NCBI RefSeq assembly: GCF_900890425.1
Contig: NZ_CAAHFG010000001.1
Span: 2,914,001 to 2,978,000, forward strand
DNA: 64,000 bases
Direction of reading: 5' to 3'
Source of the DNA: Pontiella desulfatans
GTDB lineage: Bacteria > Verrucomicrobiota > Kiritimatiellia > Kiritimatiellales > Pontiellaceae
Below, one piece after another: positions 41,479-50,840 of the stretch. Below the pieces are notes generated by a model that did no database searches, was not told the origin of the DNA, and worked only from the letters and a program-made list of their open reading frames with translations. The position numbers and the translations under genes are program-made. Each line of letters opens with the position of its first letter. Position 1 is the first letter of the stretch.

Positions 41479-44400
41479 CTACTTCGTTTGTGCAGGTAAT
41501 CCGCGGGAGGCCGCGGCTTCCGGATTTTCGGCTCCATTGAGCAGTCGGATGGTGTAACCGAATTCAAACGGCTCGGAAAAGCTGATATTCGGCGCCTTTC
41601 TCATCACCGAAAGTTTTTCATCATACCGTAGAATCCAGCGGTCCTTTTCCGGCAACGCGGTCTGATGCCGGTGCGCATCCATTTCCTCCGCGGTGTTCGG
41701 CATGACCGAACCGTGTCCCGTTGAATCCGACACAATGACCAACCCCAGACCCTGCGCGTTCTGCATCGAAATCCACTCGAGTCCACTGCGGTTTCCACAT
41801 TCCTGCGGACGCACATAATGCCCCATCATGGAAGCGGCATCGGATTCGAAGTGACCGAACCGAACAGAGGTTTTACGCATATCATAGTTTTCGTACGGAC
41901 CGAGCGCCGCGTATTCAACATGGTCCAACTCCTTGATTACCGGCAGGCGGGCACCGATGCGAAGCTGCAGTGAATCGGCAGGAAGACCCAGCTTGCTAAT
42001 ATCATTGTCCACCCGAATCGTACCGTCCGATAAAATCGTATAGGTTGAGGTGTGACGCAGTCCCCGCTTCAGATCGTCCACCAGGTAGTCGCAAACCGTT
42101 TTGACGCGAACACTTCCCTCTGGAGAATCGACGATCACAACGCTGCCGTTCGAGCGTTTCATCCTGAGGAGTCCTGCGGCAATATCATCTTTTACCTTCT
42201 GCGGCTTGTTAAAGACCGCCATGTCATCGACCAGGCACATATTCGGATTAAACTCGATGCCCTGCAAATCGGATTCCGGCACAAGCAGCTTCTCGCCTTT
42301 TACAACCAGCTGTTCGAGCAGACCGGTTTTCTGATTGAAGACGACCTGTCCATTATCGATATCGACGATAAGCCGATCGCCCTGGGTTCGGGTTTTCGGT
42401 GTGCCTTTGGGCATCGAAACTGAAGCCTCCACTTCCGCTTTCGCCTGCAGCGAAATTTGACCCGCCGCCACAAAATCGCCTTTCACGCCGCGAACCTCGT
42501 CGGCTTTCAGCGAAACATCAAAGTTGATGTCGTACCGCGCGCCTTTTTTGAGTGAGAGCGTAATCGGAGCCTTGAACTCGGTTTCGGACAGCGGATCCAG
42601 ATCGAAGTTCACGGATCCGCTTTCGACCGCGCGTCCGTTTTCGAGCAACGTCCAGCGGAAATCGAAATCGCTGAGATTCCGGAGCGCGAATTTATTTTTA
42701 ACCTTCACCACGCCGGGCTTTCCGGACGCATCGAACTGAACCTGCTGATAGACCGCGCGCACTTCGTAGGACTTACCGTTCAATGAACGGTCCGGCAGCA
42801 CCACGCCGTTGTTGCAGAACTGTCTGCTGGAATCAAACGCGCCCCAGTCGCCGCCATACGTCCAGTGCTTGCCTTCCTGCCCCTCTACTTCCATCAGAAC
42901 GGACTGATCGACAAAGTCCCAAATGTATCCACCGTTCATTCCCCGGTGCGCTTCAAAGAAATCCCATTCCCGCTTCAGGTTCGGCACGGAGTTGCCCATC
43001 GCGTGCGCATATTCGCACATCAGGAACGGGCGACGATCCTGCCCGCTCTTATTCCACTTGGCATAGTTTTTAAATCCGCTGTACATCGGCGCGATAAATT
43101 CAATGTCATCGAGATGGATGTTATTATCGGTATGCTTGTGAAACGTCCGTTCTGCAAAGCCGGGGCGGGTCGGATCGGTTTTCTTAGTAGCCGCACATAG
43201 CGCCGTGAGCGTTGGGATTTCTTCGAGATGTTTAGGAAACTGCTCGTTGCCGTATGACCACATAATGATCGAAGGCATATTCTTATCGCGCTGAACCATG
43301 TTGTTCATGCGGAAAAGCGCCTGCGGACGATACAGCGGCTCGACTTTCGGATCCGCGTAGATGCGGTCAAAGGTGTGGCTCTCCATATTATTTTCATCCG
43401 CCACCGCAATGCCGTAGCGGTTGCAGAGTGCATAGTAGCGGATGTCTTTTGGATAGTGCGCCATTCGCAGGCTGTTGATGTTGAGCGCGCGCATGGTGGT
43501 CACATCTTTGACCATCTCTTCGTAACTGAGGGTGCGACCGGTGTGTTCGCTAGTATCGTGCGCGTTCACGCCGCGGATCATATAGCGGGCACCGTTCAGG
43601 TACATATTTCCGAATTCATCCCACGTCAACTTGCGGAATCCGACATCCTGACGAAGCACCTCTTCAACCTTGTTCCCCTTTTTGAGGGTGATGAAAGCCG
43701 TGTATAGATTCGCTTGCTCCACATGCCAGCGGTCGGGGTTATTGATCTCTGCAGTGAACCGGACCTTGCCCTCTCTGGATTTTGCCGTTTGATTGAGCAC
43801 CCGCTTTCCGGTCTGATTATTGAACAGCTCAAATTCGACCGTGCGCGGCTCGGACGATCCATCCAGATCAACGTCGAGCTTTACCATCCCCGTTGCGAGG
43901 TCATCGCTCAGCTCCGGCACGAGGAAAAAGTTTTCAATATAGGTTTTCGGGGTTTGAACGATATACACATCGCGGAAGATCCCGCTCATACGGATCATAT
44001 CCTGGTTTTCCATATAGGTTCCGTCGCTCCACCGGATGACCTTCACTGCCAGTCGGTTTTCGCCCTTCTTCAGCAACGATGTAATATCAAACTCGGCGGG
44101 GGTAAAGCTGTCCTGCGAATAGCCGACAAACTCGCCGTTGAGCCAGCAGTAAAACGCGCTTTTCACGCCGCCGAAATGCAGCACCACGCGCTCTTTGGCC
44201 CAGTTTTTCGGAACCGTGAAATCCGTCACATAGCAACCGACCGGATTAAATTTCGTCGGCACCCAGCCTTCTGTCGCCTTTGCGCTGTAAACAGGCCCGG
44301 GTCTATTATTAAACAGATCCAGGTCATCGCCGGTTAATGTTCCCGCCACCCCGTTCCGCGGCTCGGAAATCATCGGCATCCCGCTGGCAAAATAATAGAG

Positions 44401-44751
44401 CTGACCGTATCCGGCAATCTGCCACGGCAGCGGCACAGGAATCTCGTCCCAGCTTTTCACACTGTAGTTCGCTTCATAAAAATCCTTCGGCGCCGATGCG
44501 GGATTCTCGCTCCACTTGAATTTCCACATTCCGTTCAGCATTTTATAGCGGTCCGGGTGATACGGGGTTTCCCAGTCCGGTTCAGGACGGGCGGCTTCTT
44601 TATTCGGGAACCGATGCGTAAACGCGTGCGCCGGCAAGCGGTTTATTTCAAACACCTCCCGGTCGGCCCATTCGGGTTTGGTTTCCGCCGAAGCCATCAC
44701 CGCAAATAACATCGCCATAGCCAAAAAAGTTTTCTTATCTGCAAACATCAT
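41479..44751 (-). CDS. Beta-galactosidase, GH2 (LacZ-type)
   Basis: Exported GH2 enzyme of 1090 residues with the five-domain LacZ architecture; it would release beta-linked galactose. Signal peptide (LAMAMLFAVMASAE); sugar-binding domain near 60-270 (GYSQDSFTPAEFDITSLL, WSDGTYMENQDMIRMSGIFRD); immunoglobulin-like domain to about 380; TIM barrel with RMAHYPKDIRYY, IAVADENNMESHTF, acid/base Glu503 in WSYGNEQ and nucleophile Glu580 in LMCEYAHAMGNS, followed by GGYIWDFVDQS; then the beta-galactosidase small-chain domain (IEFNPNMCLVDDMAVFN, YAALGPYENYDMRKTS). Length is typical. The 114-bp gap upstream of its start shows no clear promoter. Other GH2 activities (glucuronidase) are less likely given the five domains. 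Confidence 0.95.
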   Translation of the reverse strand: MMFADKKTFLAMAMLFAVMASAETKPEWADREVFEINRLPAHAFTHRFPNKEAARPEPDWETPYHPDRYKMLNGMWKFKWSENPASAPKDFYEANYSVKSWDEIPVPLPWQIAGYGQLYYFASGMPMISEPRNGVAGTLTGDDLDLFNNRPGPVYSAKATEGWVPTKFNPVGCYVTDFTVPKNWAKERVVLHFGGVKSAFYCWLNGEFVGYSQDSFTPAEFDITSLLKKGENRLAVKVIRWSDGTYMENQDMIRMSGIFRDVYIVQTPKTYIENFFLVPELSDDLATGMVKLDVDLDGSSEPRTVEFELFNNQTGKRVLNQTAKSREGKVRFTAEINNPDRWHVEQANLYTAFITLKKGNKVEEVLRQDVGFRKLTWDEFGNMYLNGARYMIRGVNAHDTSEHTGRTLSYEEMVKDVTTMRALNINSLRMAHYPKDIRYYALCNRYGIAVADENNMESHTFDRIYADPKVEPLYRPQALFRMNNMVQRDKNMPSIIMWSYGNEQFPKHLEEIPTLTALCAATKKTDPTRPGFAERTFHKHTDNNIHLDDIEFIAPMYSGFKNYAKWNKSGQDRRPFLMCEYAHAMGNSVPNLKREWDFFEAHRGMNGGYIWDFVDQSVLMEVEGQEGKHWTYGGDWGAFDSSRQFCNNGVVLPDRSLNGKSYEVRAVYQQVQFDASGKPGVVKVKNKFALRNLSDFDFRWTLLENGRAVESGSVNFDLDPLSETEFKAPITLSLKKGARYDINFDVSLKADEVRGVKGDFVAAGQISLQAKAEVEASVSMPKGTPKTRTQGDRLIVDIDNGQVVFNQKTGLLEQLVVKGEKLLVPESDLQGIEFNPNMCLVDDMAVFNKPQKVKDDIAAGLLRMKRSNGSVVIVDSPEGSVRVKTVCDYLVDDLKRGLRHTSTYTILSDGTIRVDNDISKLGLPADSLQLRIGARLPVIKELDHVEYAALGPYENYDMRKTSVRFGHFESDAASMMGHYVRPQECGNRSGLEWISMQNAQGLGLVIVSDSTGHGSVMPNTAEEMDAHRHQTALPEKDRWILRYDEKLSVMRKAPNISFSEPFEFGYTIRLLNGAENPEAAASRGLPAQTK

Positions 44752-44865
44752 CTATTTCCTTTATTTAACAAAATCGCTCCTGAAATCATTTCGTACCCTC
44801 CATCTCCGCAGCGGCCAAGGGAGATTCCTCCCGCATTTCGAGGTCGGTATTATGAACCATGATTT

Positions 44866-46308
44866 CTACTCTACATACGCCTTGGGTCTGTTTTTCCCCT
44901 GCCATATCTTTGATTTGTCGAGGATTTTGCCATTTACTTCCGGGGTGTGAGATTCTTTTGCAAGCCCCATAAGCCGCCCAACGATCTCAGGATGCTGTTC
45001 TGCAATGTTGTCTGACTCAGATACATCACTTGCGAGATTATACAGTTCCTTTTTTTGATATGCTGAATCGGTTATCAGCTTCCAATCTCCCTGACGCACG
45101 GCTACCTGTCCCTTGTATTCCCAGTACAGATAATCATGTTTCTTCTGTTGGTCATCCTGCCCCAATAAGGTTGGCAGGAAGGAGATACCGTCAATCTCTT
45201 GAGGAATTTGCGCCCCGGCCAAAGTCGCGAGGGTGGGAAAAGAATCGGGGAAGTAGCCGAGGTGGTCCGAGGTCGAATTCGCTTTTATTTTCCCGGGCCA
45301 GCGCACCAGATAGGCAACCCGCAATCCTCCTTCATAGACGTGCCCTTTCCCTAAGCGAAACACCACGCCCGTTTTAGGATCTTTGTTGGGCCCAAAAAAC
45401 CCATGCGGATACTTCTTGCTACTGAACGGCTTACAACTCCCTCCATTATCGCCCGTCAAGATAACGATGGTATTATCATCCACTCCGGCTTCTTTCAGGA
45501 TGGCTAGAATTTCACCCAGCTGTCGGTCCATCATAGATACAAATGCTGCATAACGCTGTGCTTCATCCGGCGGAGCAACCTTCGGATTTCTGTGATGCGG
45601 CGGGGCATCCCAGTCTTTATCTTTGTATTTCAAATAATCCGGATCGTTTTCAGGGATTCCGTAATACGCATGAGGTGGTGTATAGGGAAGATAAGCAAAG
45701 AAAGGTCGTTTGCCCGCGTGTTCACGAATAAACTTCTTGGCTTCATCGTGAATTAGATACTGAGAAAAAGTCTCCCCTTTGAATGCATGATTTACGTTTC
45801 CTTTCAGCGGAACAAGTTCACTGTTCTTTATCAGACAGTCCGGATAGTAGGAATGTGCATGGCCCTGATTGTAGTAACCGTAGAAAATGTCAAAGCCGTG
45901 CTTTTCAGGGACTCCTTCGGTACCACGATCGCCAATCCCCCATTTCCCGAACCCACCAACAGCATACCCGGCATCATTGATCACTTTTGCCAGTGTCACA
46001 TCTTCAGCGCGAATCGGAGTCGAACCATCATTTACCCGTACACTGGTATGACCGGAATGCTTCCCGAGCATAAGGGTTGCGCGTGTGGGCGCACATACGA
46101 CGGATCCTGCCAGCATCTGCGTAAAACGCATGCCCTCTTTTCTGAATTGGTCCATATTTGGTGTTTCCAGAAGCGGATGACCCAGATTTGACATCTCGTA
46201 ATAGCCCCATTCATCCAGCATCATGTACACAATGTTAGGCTGTTCAGCAGCCTGGATGCTAACCGCCGCTACAAGACCACTGACTATCAAACTAATTTTC
46301 TTCATCAT
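44866..46308 (-). CDS. Sulfatase (type I)
   Basis: Secreted sulfatase of 480 residues. ATG at 46308 is chosen over the longer open frame because TCAGGAGGT lies directly upstream and a signal peptide follows (SLIVSGLVAAVSIQA). Metal-site block reads NIVYMMLDEWGYYEMSNLG, with Asp-Glu in place of the usual Asp pair. Maturation motif C72-A-P-T-R in GSVVCAPTRATLML; GGFGKWGIGDRGTEGVPEKHG; FAYLPYTPPHAYYGIPEND; VILTGDNGGSCKPFSSKKY. The Asp-to-Glu change is shared by a known subgroup of sulfatases with DELGYYE-type starts. Base composition is slightly more A/T-rich than the neighbours, as in the next gene. Separated by 28 bp from the six-hairpin glycosidase. Confidence 0.94.
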   Translation of the reverse strand: MMKKISLIVSGLVAAVSIQAAEQPNIVYMMLDEWGYYEMSNLGHPLLETPNMDQFRKEGMRFTQMLAGSVVCAPTRATLMLGKHSGHTSVRVNDGSTPIRAEDVTLAKVINDAGYAVGGFGKWGIGDRGTEGVPEKHGFDIFYGYYNQGHAHSYYPDCLIKNSELVPLKGNVNHAFKGETFSQYLIHDEAKKFIREHAGKRPFFAYLPYTPPHAYYGIPENDPDYLKYKDKDWDAPPHHRNPKVAPPDEAQRYAAFVSMMDRQLGEILAILKEAGVDDNTIVILTGDNGGSCKPFSSKKYPHGFFGPNKDPKTGVVFRLGKGHVYEGGLRVAYLVRWPGKIKANSTSDHLGYFPDSFPTLATLAGAQIPQEIDGISFLPTLLGQDDQQKKHDYLYWEYKGQVAVRQGDWKLITDSAYQKKELYNLASDVSESDNIAEQHPEIVGRLMGLAKESHTPEVNGKILDKSKIWQGKNRPKAYVE

Positions 46309-46336
46309 AGTACCTCCTGAATCTCTGAATACTAAA

Positions 46337-48436
46337 TTACTGTGCACGCTTAAGTCCCTCCCAGCGCACCTTCCATTGCCCGTTATCCGGGAAACCGGGC
46401 GCATGGCGTTCGGGAGCCCCGTCCCAACCGGCCGCCATCATGGCTACCGCGTAGAGTACGCCGCCGTTGCCCGGTAAATACCAGTCGCCATTGATGCCCC
46501 GCTCAGAATAGTGGTTTCGAGGATTATCCTTAAGCAACAGTTCAACTGCCAGTTCAGGCTGTTCTGTTCTGGCCGCAGCCATAGCCGCCCAGGGGAAGTC
46601 CCACCCCCAACACCGGGTCCACACCCAGCTGTCGTTAATGTGCCGGACCGTATTAGCCGCAATCTGCGGACTCACTCCGTCGACAAACGGAACAAAACTA
46701 AACCCGCCGATTTGATCCGGGTGTCCATAGTCGGTTCTATTTTTCGGGTTCGTCCACACCCACTCCTCACACCATGCGAAGACCTGCTCCCCCGTCTTAG
46801 GATTTTTTTCAAGCGTCAGCGGGACTAAATTATCACTCACTTCCTGCCAGCTCTTTTCGGGCTTCATGCCCAATCGCTTTCTCCACTCCTGAGCTTTGTT
46901 CAGCCCCCAGCGCCAATACGCCGATTCAAAAGCCGGGTTGTGACAAATTCCGTTTTCATTTGCCGTGACGACAAATTCCAGCTTATACCGCCCTTCTTCA
47001 TCTTTCACTGGAAACGAGGCCATATATTCAGCGGTGGCAAAAACCACCTCGTTCCATTTATCCAGCGTTTTTATATCGGGATTGAGCCGATACTCCTGCT
47101 CTGCAAAAAATATGGGGTGCGGCTGTTGCCAGCTCAGGCCTAAGTTACCGTCCCAAGGCTTCATTCTTCCGTCAGGGCTGTTTTGTTTGCCCCACTTAGC
47201 CCCCTTGTAGTCGAGCTGGGCCGCCCGTTTACGGGCAATCGGAAGAAATCGCTGATACATAGTCAATGCCTCCTCTGCCAGGTGCCAACGATCCCAAACC
47301 CCGTAATGAGCCATATGCCACCAGGCCATTTCCATATGGAACTGACCGGCCCAACCCCCGAATGCCATGAGTCCGTATTCAGCGGTGGGTAGCGAACCGG
47401 CATTATTGGTTCGCATCAGGTATTGGGAAAGAACCAGACGACGCTCTAACTCTTTCCAGCGCGAATCTTTACTCAGGGAAAGATCAATCGCCCCTCCACT
47501 CATCCAAAACGTTTCCCAAAAGTCAGCGGTCTGCTTTTTGGTAACGTCAAAGTCGGTATACGATGCGGAGCCCGGTTGGGTCTGACCGAACAGACAAACA
47601 AACGAAAGAACATCTCCATCACGAGGGATCAGTCGGGCCTTACGTTCTTCGGGGTACGCATTGAAGCTTGCGGTTCCTTCACAGATTCGCCAGCCCCCTT
47701 TGTAGATGTCATTATCCATCTGCCGCTCAAAAGAGAGTTCGTTCCCAGTGACCGTCATCATGGTTTTGTGAACCTCGCAAGGTCCCCCTTCGGCTTTATA
47801 TCTTCTTTTTCCATCCGCAATGGGGAAATCCAGTTCAACACCCATTTTGCCTTCCCGCAACAGTTCCGACTGCACTCGAACAGCCACTCCGTCCTGATCA
47901 GACAGTCCCAGCGTTTCCACCTTGACCTCGACGCCTTCATACATAAACGAGGCCACCTGTATCCCTTGCCACACGTCCAGTTTCCGCTTCGGATTTTTTA
48001 TATGTTCGGAAGCAAGAACCTTGCCCTCAGCGTCGATAAACCGAAGCCTGCCGAGATGGACCGGCCATGGATTATCAGACATCCATCTCCAAACCATCCC
48101 TTTTTCTTTAGGAGTAACCATGTGCCCCTTGATCCGTCCACGATCAAAAGTACCCGTTTCCGGGATATCTTTTTCTGTAACGCCAGGAGGAAGAGGAGCC
48201 GTATGTTTGCCCCAATGGGAAAATGAATTTCCATCCAATGTCTGCAGCCCGGTAGCATCCACACCGAAACAGAACTCACCATTGCCCAGCGGCAATGGCA
48301 TGTCGATTGGAGGATCAATGATATGATGCCGCGATACGACAGCTTTTCGGTCAATAGCCTCCTCTGAGTGCGCAGATGCCCCACCCAACGCGATTACAGC
48401 TAAACAAATGAATGCTTGAAATAACTTCACTGTCAT
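46337..48436 (-). CDS. Six-hairpin (alpha/alpha)6 glycosidase, family uncertain
   Basis: Secreted protein of 699 residues that looks like an (alpha/alpha)6-barrel glycosidase of the GH65/GH95-like group. Signal peptide (ICLAVIALGGASAHS); N-terminal super-sandwich starting PIDMPLPLGNGEFCFGVDATG with later GVEVKVETLGLSDQDGVAV; the helical domain with RRLVLSQYLMRTNNAGSLP, GGWAGQFHMEMAWWHM, YMASFPVKDEEGRYKLE and GWDFPWAAMAAART. The N-G-E/F start and the helix pairs fit that fold, but I cannot fix catalytic residues or a CAZy family. It is slightly A/T-rich. Its start lies 127 bp from the IS4-type element, which may have cut an upstream promoter. Confidence 0.75.
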   Translation of the reverse strand: MTVKLFQAFICLAVIALGGASAHSEEAIDRKAVVSRHHIIDPPIDMPLPLGNGEFCFGVDATGLQTLDGNSFSHWGKHTAPLPPGVTEKDIPETGTFDRGRIKGHMVTPKEKGMVWRWMSDNPWPVHLGRLRFIDAEGKVLASEHIKNPKRKLDVWQGIQVASFMYEGVEVKVETLGLSDQDGVAVRVQSELLREGKMGVELDFPIADGKRRYKAEGGPCEVHKTMMTVTGNELSFERQMDNDIYKGGWRICEGTASFNAYPEERKARLIPRDGDVLSFVCLFGQTQPGSASYTDFDVTKKQTADFWETFWMSGGAIDLSLSKDSRWKELERRLVLSQYLMRTNNAGSLPTAEYGLMAFGGWAGQFHMEMAWWHMAHYGVWDRWHLAEEALTMYQRFLPIARKRAAQLDYKGAKWGKQNSPDGRMKPWDGNLGLSWQQPHPIFFAEQEYRLNPDIKTLDKWNEVVFATAEYMASFPVKDEEGRYKLEFVVTANENGICHNPAFESAYWRWGLNKAQEWRKRLGMKPEKSWQEVSDNLVPLTLEKNPKTGEQVFAWCEEWVWTNPKNRTDYGHPDQIGGFSFVPFVDGVSPQIAANTVRHINDSWVWTRCWGWDFPWAAMAAARTEQPELAVELLLKDNPRNHYSERGINGDWYLPGNGGVLYAVAMMAAGWDGAPERHAPGFPDNGQWKVRWEGLKRAQ

Positions 48437-48563
48437 CCCATAGAGAACGCTAATGAAGTATAAGCGCCCGTTTTTGTTAAGGTTTTTGATGTTCGGTTCA
48501 TTTAGTCGATTTCGATTTTTTATCGAAGGTTAATGATGGTTTCCCGTTTTAAACAGTTGGCTG

Positions 48564-49879
48564 TCCCACAGCTTTTAGACGAACCCCGGCAGATACGCCT
48601 GTTCCGGTGCTCCTCTGATACGACTGGGTGGTTTGGCTGTCCCATAGGATTCCAGCAAGGCCGTCAGATCCCAGCGTCGCCACAGCGCGGCGCGCACAAC
48701 GGTAAAGAGACGCTTGAAGCTGTGTCCCCACCCGTGCATGAACGCCAGGCAGCGCATGAGCAGATGCACCAGCAGCCCCGTCCAGACCTGCCAGCGAACG
48801 GCGTTGGCGCTGTAGCCGAGGAAGTCGGAGAGCTGGAGCGTCTGCTTGATCTCTTTGAAAAATACCTCGATGTCCCATCGGCAACGGTAGAGTTCAGCGA
48901 TCGTCCACGCGCTCCACTCCATGTGGTTGGTCATGAAGACTATTTCGACATCTTTGCCGTTGATCTCCACGAGGGCAACGACGCGGCGCAGCTCGCTCGG
49001 GTAGGCCTCCTTCGATTTTTCGAGCGCCATCTCAATCACCTCGTCGCGAATGATGCGCTTGTGTCCGGTAGTTTCGAGCGTGCGCACCACATCGTATTGC
49101 ATGTTGTCCTTGGCCCGGCCTACCCACCAGATGCCGCGCTCCGTCAGTTCGTAGAGATGCCCGAATTTCGTGTAAGCCTTGTCGAACACGGCGATTTCAC
49201 CGGATTTGAGCCCTGCGCACAACGCCTGCGCCTTGGTGCTATCATGGTGCTTCGCCGTATCAACGATGGCGCACCGGGGCAGAAAGCTCTGCAGGTCGAG
49301 GCGCAGATGACACTTGGCCGCGGCTTTGCGACGGCGGTGCTTCGCCCAGTCCATGCAGTTGGCGACCAGTTGGACCGTGGTCGAGTCCATCGCATGGATC
49401 GCCTTGCTGAAGCGCCGAAGGTATCCGCGCCGAACTTTGCCTTTCGCGAAGCCCGGAACCGTATCCATCAGATGCTTCATCATGCTCCAGTAGAGTTCTT
49501 CAGCCATGTCCGCGCTGCGGACCCTGTTCGCATGGCTCAGGTTGTTGCGCGAAGGAGGAACTGCACCTCGTATAGTCGAGAGCGCCGCCGCATTCATCTG
49601 GAGCGCGTCGCACACATCATTGAGTCCAAGCGCGTGCGAGAAGTGGGCGTACATCAACGAAACCACATGGCTCCACGGCGCGTACGTCCGGCATCGGGCG
49701 TCTACGCCATGCTTCTTCGCAAGGTTCGACACCATGTGTCCGGGAATCAGATTGCACATTTGTTTCAAGGTAGTATACCTATGTCCGGCTGGTTTGTGTT
49801 TTTGTCTTTGTTTTTTCATACCCTCCGAGTGGAGGATTTAAGACGCACTTACCAGCCTTTTTATTTAAGAGCTATGGGA
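48564..49879 (-). mobile_element. IS4-type insertion sequence
   Basis: Contains one intact transposase gene. Likely ends are short inverted repeats TCCCACAGCTTTTAGA (48564-48579) and, reverse-complemented, TCCCATAGCTCTTAAA (49879-49864), 13 of 16 matching. No clear target duplication is found, so the ends could be off by some bases. A truncated integrase gene starts right at the right end. Confidence 0.65.
48575..49819 (-). CDS. IS4-family transposase
   Basis: Transposase of 414 residues, uninterrupted. The N-terminal DUF4372-like region (TLKQMCNLIPGHMVSNLAKK, WSHVVSLMYAHFSHALGLNDV) is followed by the DDE_Tnp_1 fold: AIHAMDSTTVQLVA (first Asp), GEIAVFDKAYTKFGHLYEL (second Asp) and the Y-R-C-R-W-D-I-E-V-F-F-K-E-I-K-Q block with catalytic Glu. 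These mark the IS4 family. It ends close to the left inverted repeat. The gene is probably active or was until recently. The long plus-strand frame over the same span is a shadow. Confidence 0.92.
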   Translation of the reverse strand: MKKQRQKHKPAGHRYTTLKQMCNLIPGHMVSNLAKKHGVDARCRTYAPWSHVVSLMYAHFSHALGLNDVCDALQMNAAALSTIRGAVPPSRNNLSHANRVRSADMAEELYWSMMKHLMDTVPGFAKGKVRRGYLRRFSKAIHAMDSTTVQLVANCMDWAKHRRRKAAAKCHLRLDLQSFLPRCAIVDTAKHHDSTKAQALCAGLKSGEIAVFDKAYTKFGHLYELTERGIWWVGRAKDNMQYDVVRTLETTGHKRIIRDEVIEMALEKSKEAYPSELRRVVALVEINGKDVEIVFMTNHMEWSAWTIAELYRCRWDIEVFFKEIKQTLQLSDFLGYSANAVRWQVWTGLLVHLLMRCLAFMHGWGHSFKRLFTVVRAALWRRWDLTALLESYGTAKPPSRIRGAPEQAYLPGFV

Positions 49880-50595
49880 TGACAGTGTTTGGAGAACTGA
49901 AAAAGTTGGGAATCAAAATTGGTCTTACAACCATTCGCGACATCATGAAACGCAACGGCCTCAATCCGGTGCCGGATAAGGCGTACAAGAACCCCGATAG
50001 CACTTGGTCTAAATTTATTAGCTCGCACATTGAAACCCTGGTCGCTATCGACTTTTTTACGAAGCCTATTTATACGCTCAAGGGAAAATTCGACGCGCAC
50101 GTGCTGGCATTTATCCACCTTGGAAGTCGTCGTGTTTTTATGAGTCCGGCTACGTTTAACCCCAATGAGAAATGGGTGCTTCAACAAGCGCGAAATGCAT
50201 CCATGTGGCTGGATGATATTGGCATCGAAGCAAGCCACCTGATCCGTGATCGTGATACCAAATTCGCTGCGAGCTTCGATGCATTCTGGGAAGGTTCGGG
50301 AACGACAATAACCCGAACGCCACCACGCACCCCTCAAGCGAATGGATTTTCTGAAGCCTACGTAAAAACCGTGAAATCCCAATGCCTTGACCACTTTATC
50401 TGCCTGAGCCTTGAACACCTTGAATACATCAACCGAGAGTGGCTGGCGCATTATAATTTCACACGGCCTCATCAAGGCAAGGAGATCGGCAATAAAGTTC
50501 TCAATGTCGATTTCACGCCGACTACGGAAGGCGAGATCAAACGGGAACAAAAGCTCGGCGGGATCATTTCGCACTACTACCGCGCAGCCGCGTAG
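49879..50595 (+). pseudogene. Integrase-core transposase, 5' truncated
   Basis: The frame reads GELKKLGIKIGLTTIRDIMK (end of the helix-turn-helix linker) and then the rve integrase core: ETLVAIDFFTKPIYTLKGKF with first Asp, HLIRDRDTKFAASFD with second Asp, RTPPRTPQANGFSEAYVKTVK with the Glu, and REWLAHYNFTRPHQGKEIG. Around 120 N-terminal residues normally found in this family are missing, and the frame starts at the IS4 right end, so the IS4 element or a linked deletion removed them. It is the only plus-strand gene remnant besides IS630. Not functional. Confidence 0.8.
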
Positions 50596-50840
50596 TCCTG
50601 CCGCCGCCAACATCAAACCGCACCCCTCCGTTCAAGCTGAACGGCTATTCCATTGCGCCTTGATTGTAAGACATTGGTTGTATTCCGGCTTCTCATAGCT
50701 CTACTTGATCTTTTTCCCCGCTCCGCATCCTGAATTTATCAGCTCAATCTCACTTGCATCACACCTGTTTTACCTAACTTAGGGACGCCACACCAAACCG
50801 CACCCACCAATAGATTTCATTGTGCTCATGTTCTATCTCC
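50596..50840. other. Gap with an orphan start codon
   Basis: The 245-bp gap between the integrase and the MFS gene contains no gene. On the minus strand directly after the MFS stop lies GGAGATAGA and ATG (50829-50827), with a 16-codon frame (MSTMKSIGGCGLVWRP) stopping at 50781-50779. This looks like the ribosome-binding site and first codons of a gene lost to the insertion event. GGTGCGGTTTG occurs in it and again near 50620-50630, perhaps an old element end. Confidence 0.45.

Noticed and set aside
48533-49882. A 449-residue plus-strand frame over the IS4 transposase
   Set aside because: Shadow of the transposase gene; no motifs.
48429-49888. A 16-bp inverted match (CTATGGGATGACAGTG) near both ends of the IS4 element, as sign of an inversion
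   Set aside because: One match of this length is expected by chance in a window of this size, and no further symmetry was found around it.
49861-50616. A 251-residue minus-strand frame over the integrase remnant
   Set aside because: Shadow of the rve-domain frame, which has the catalytic motifs.
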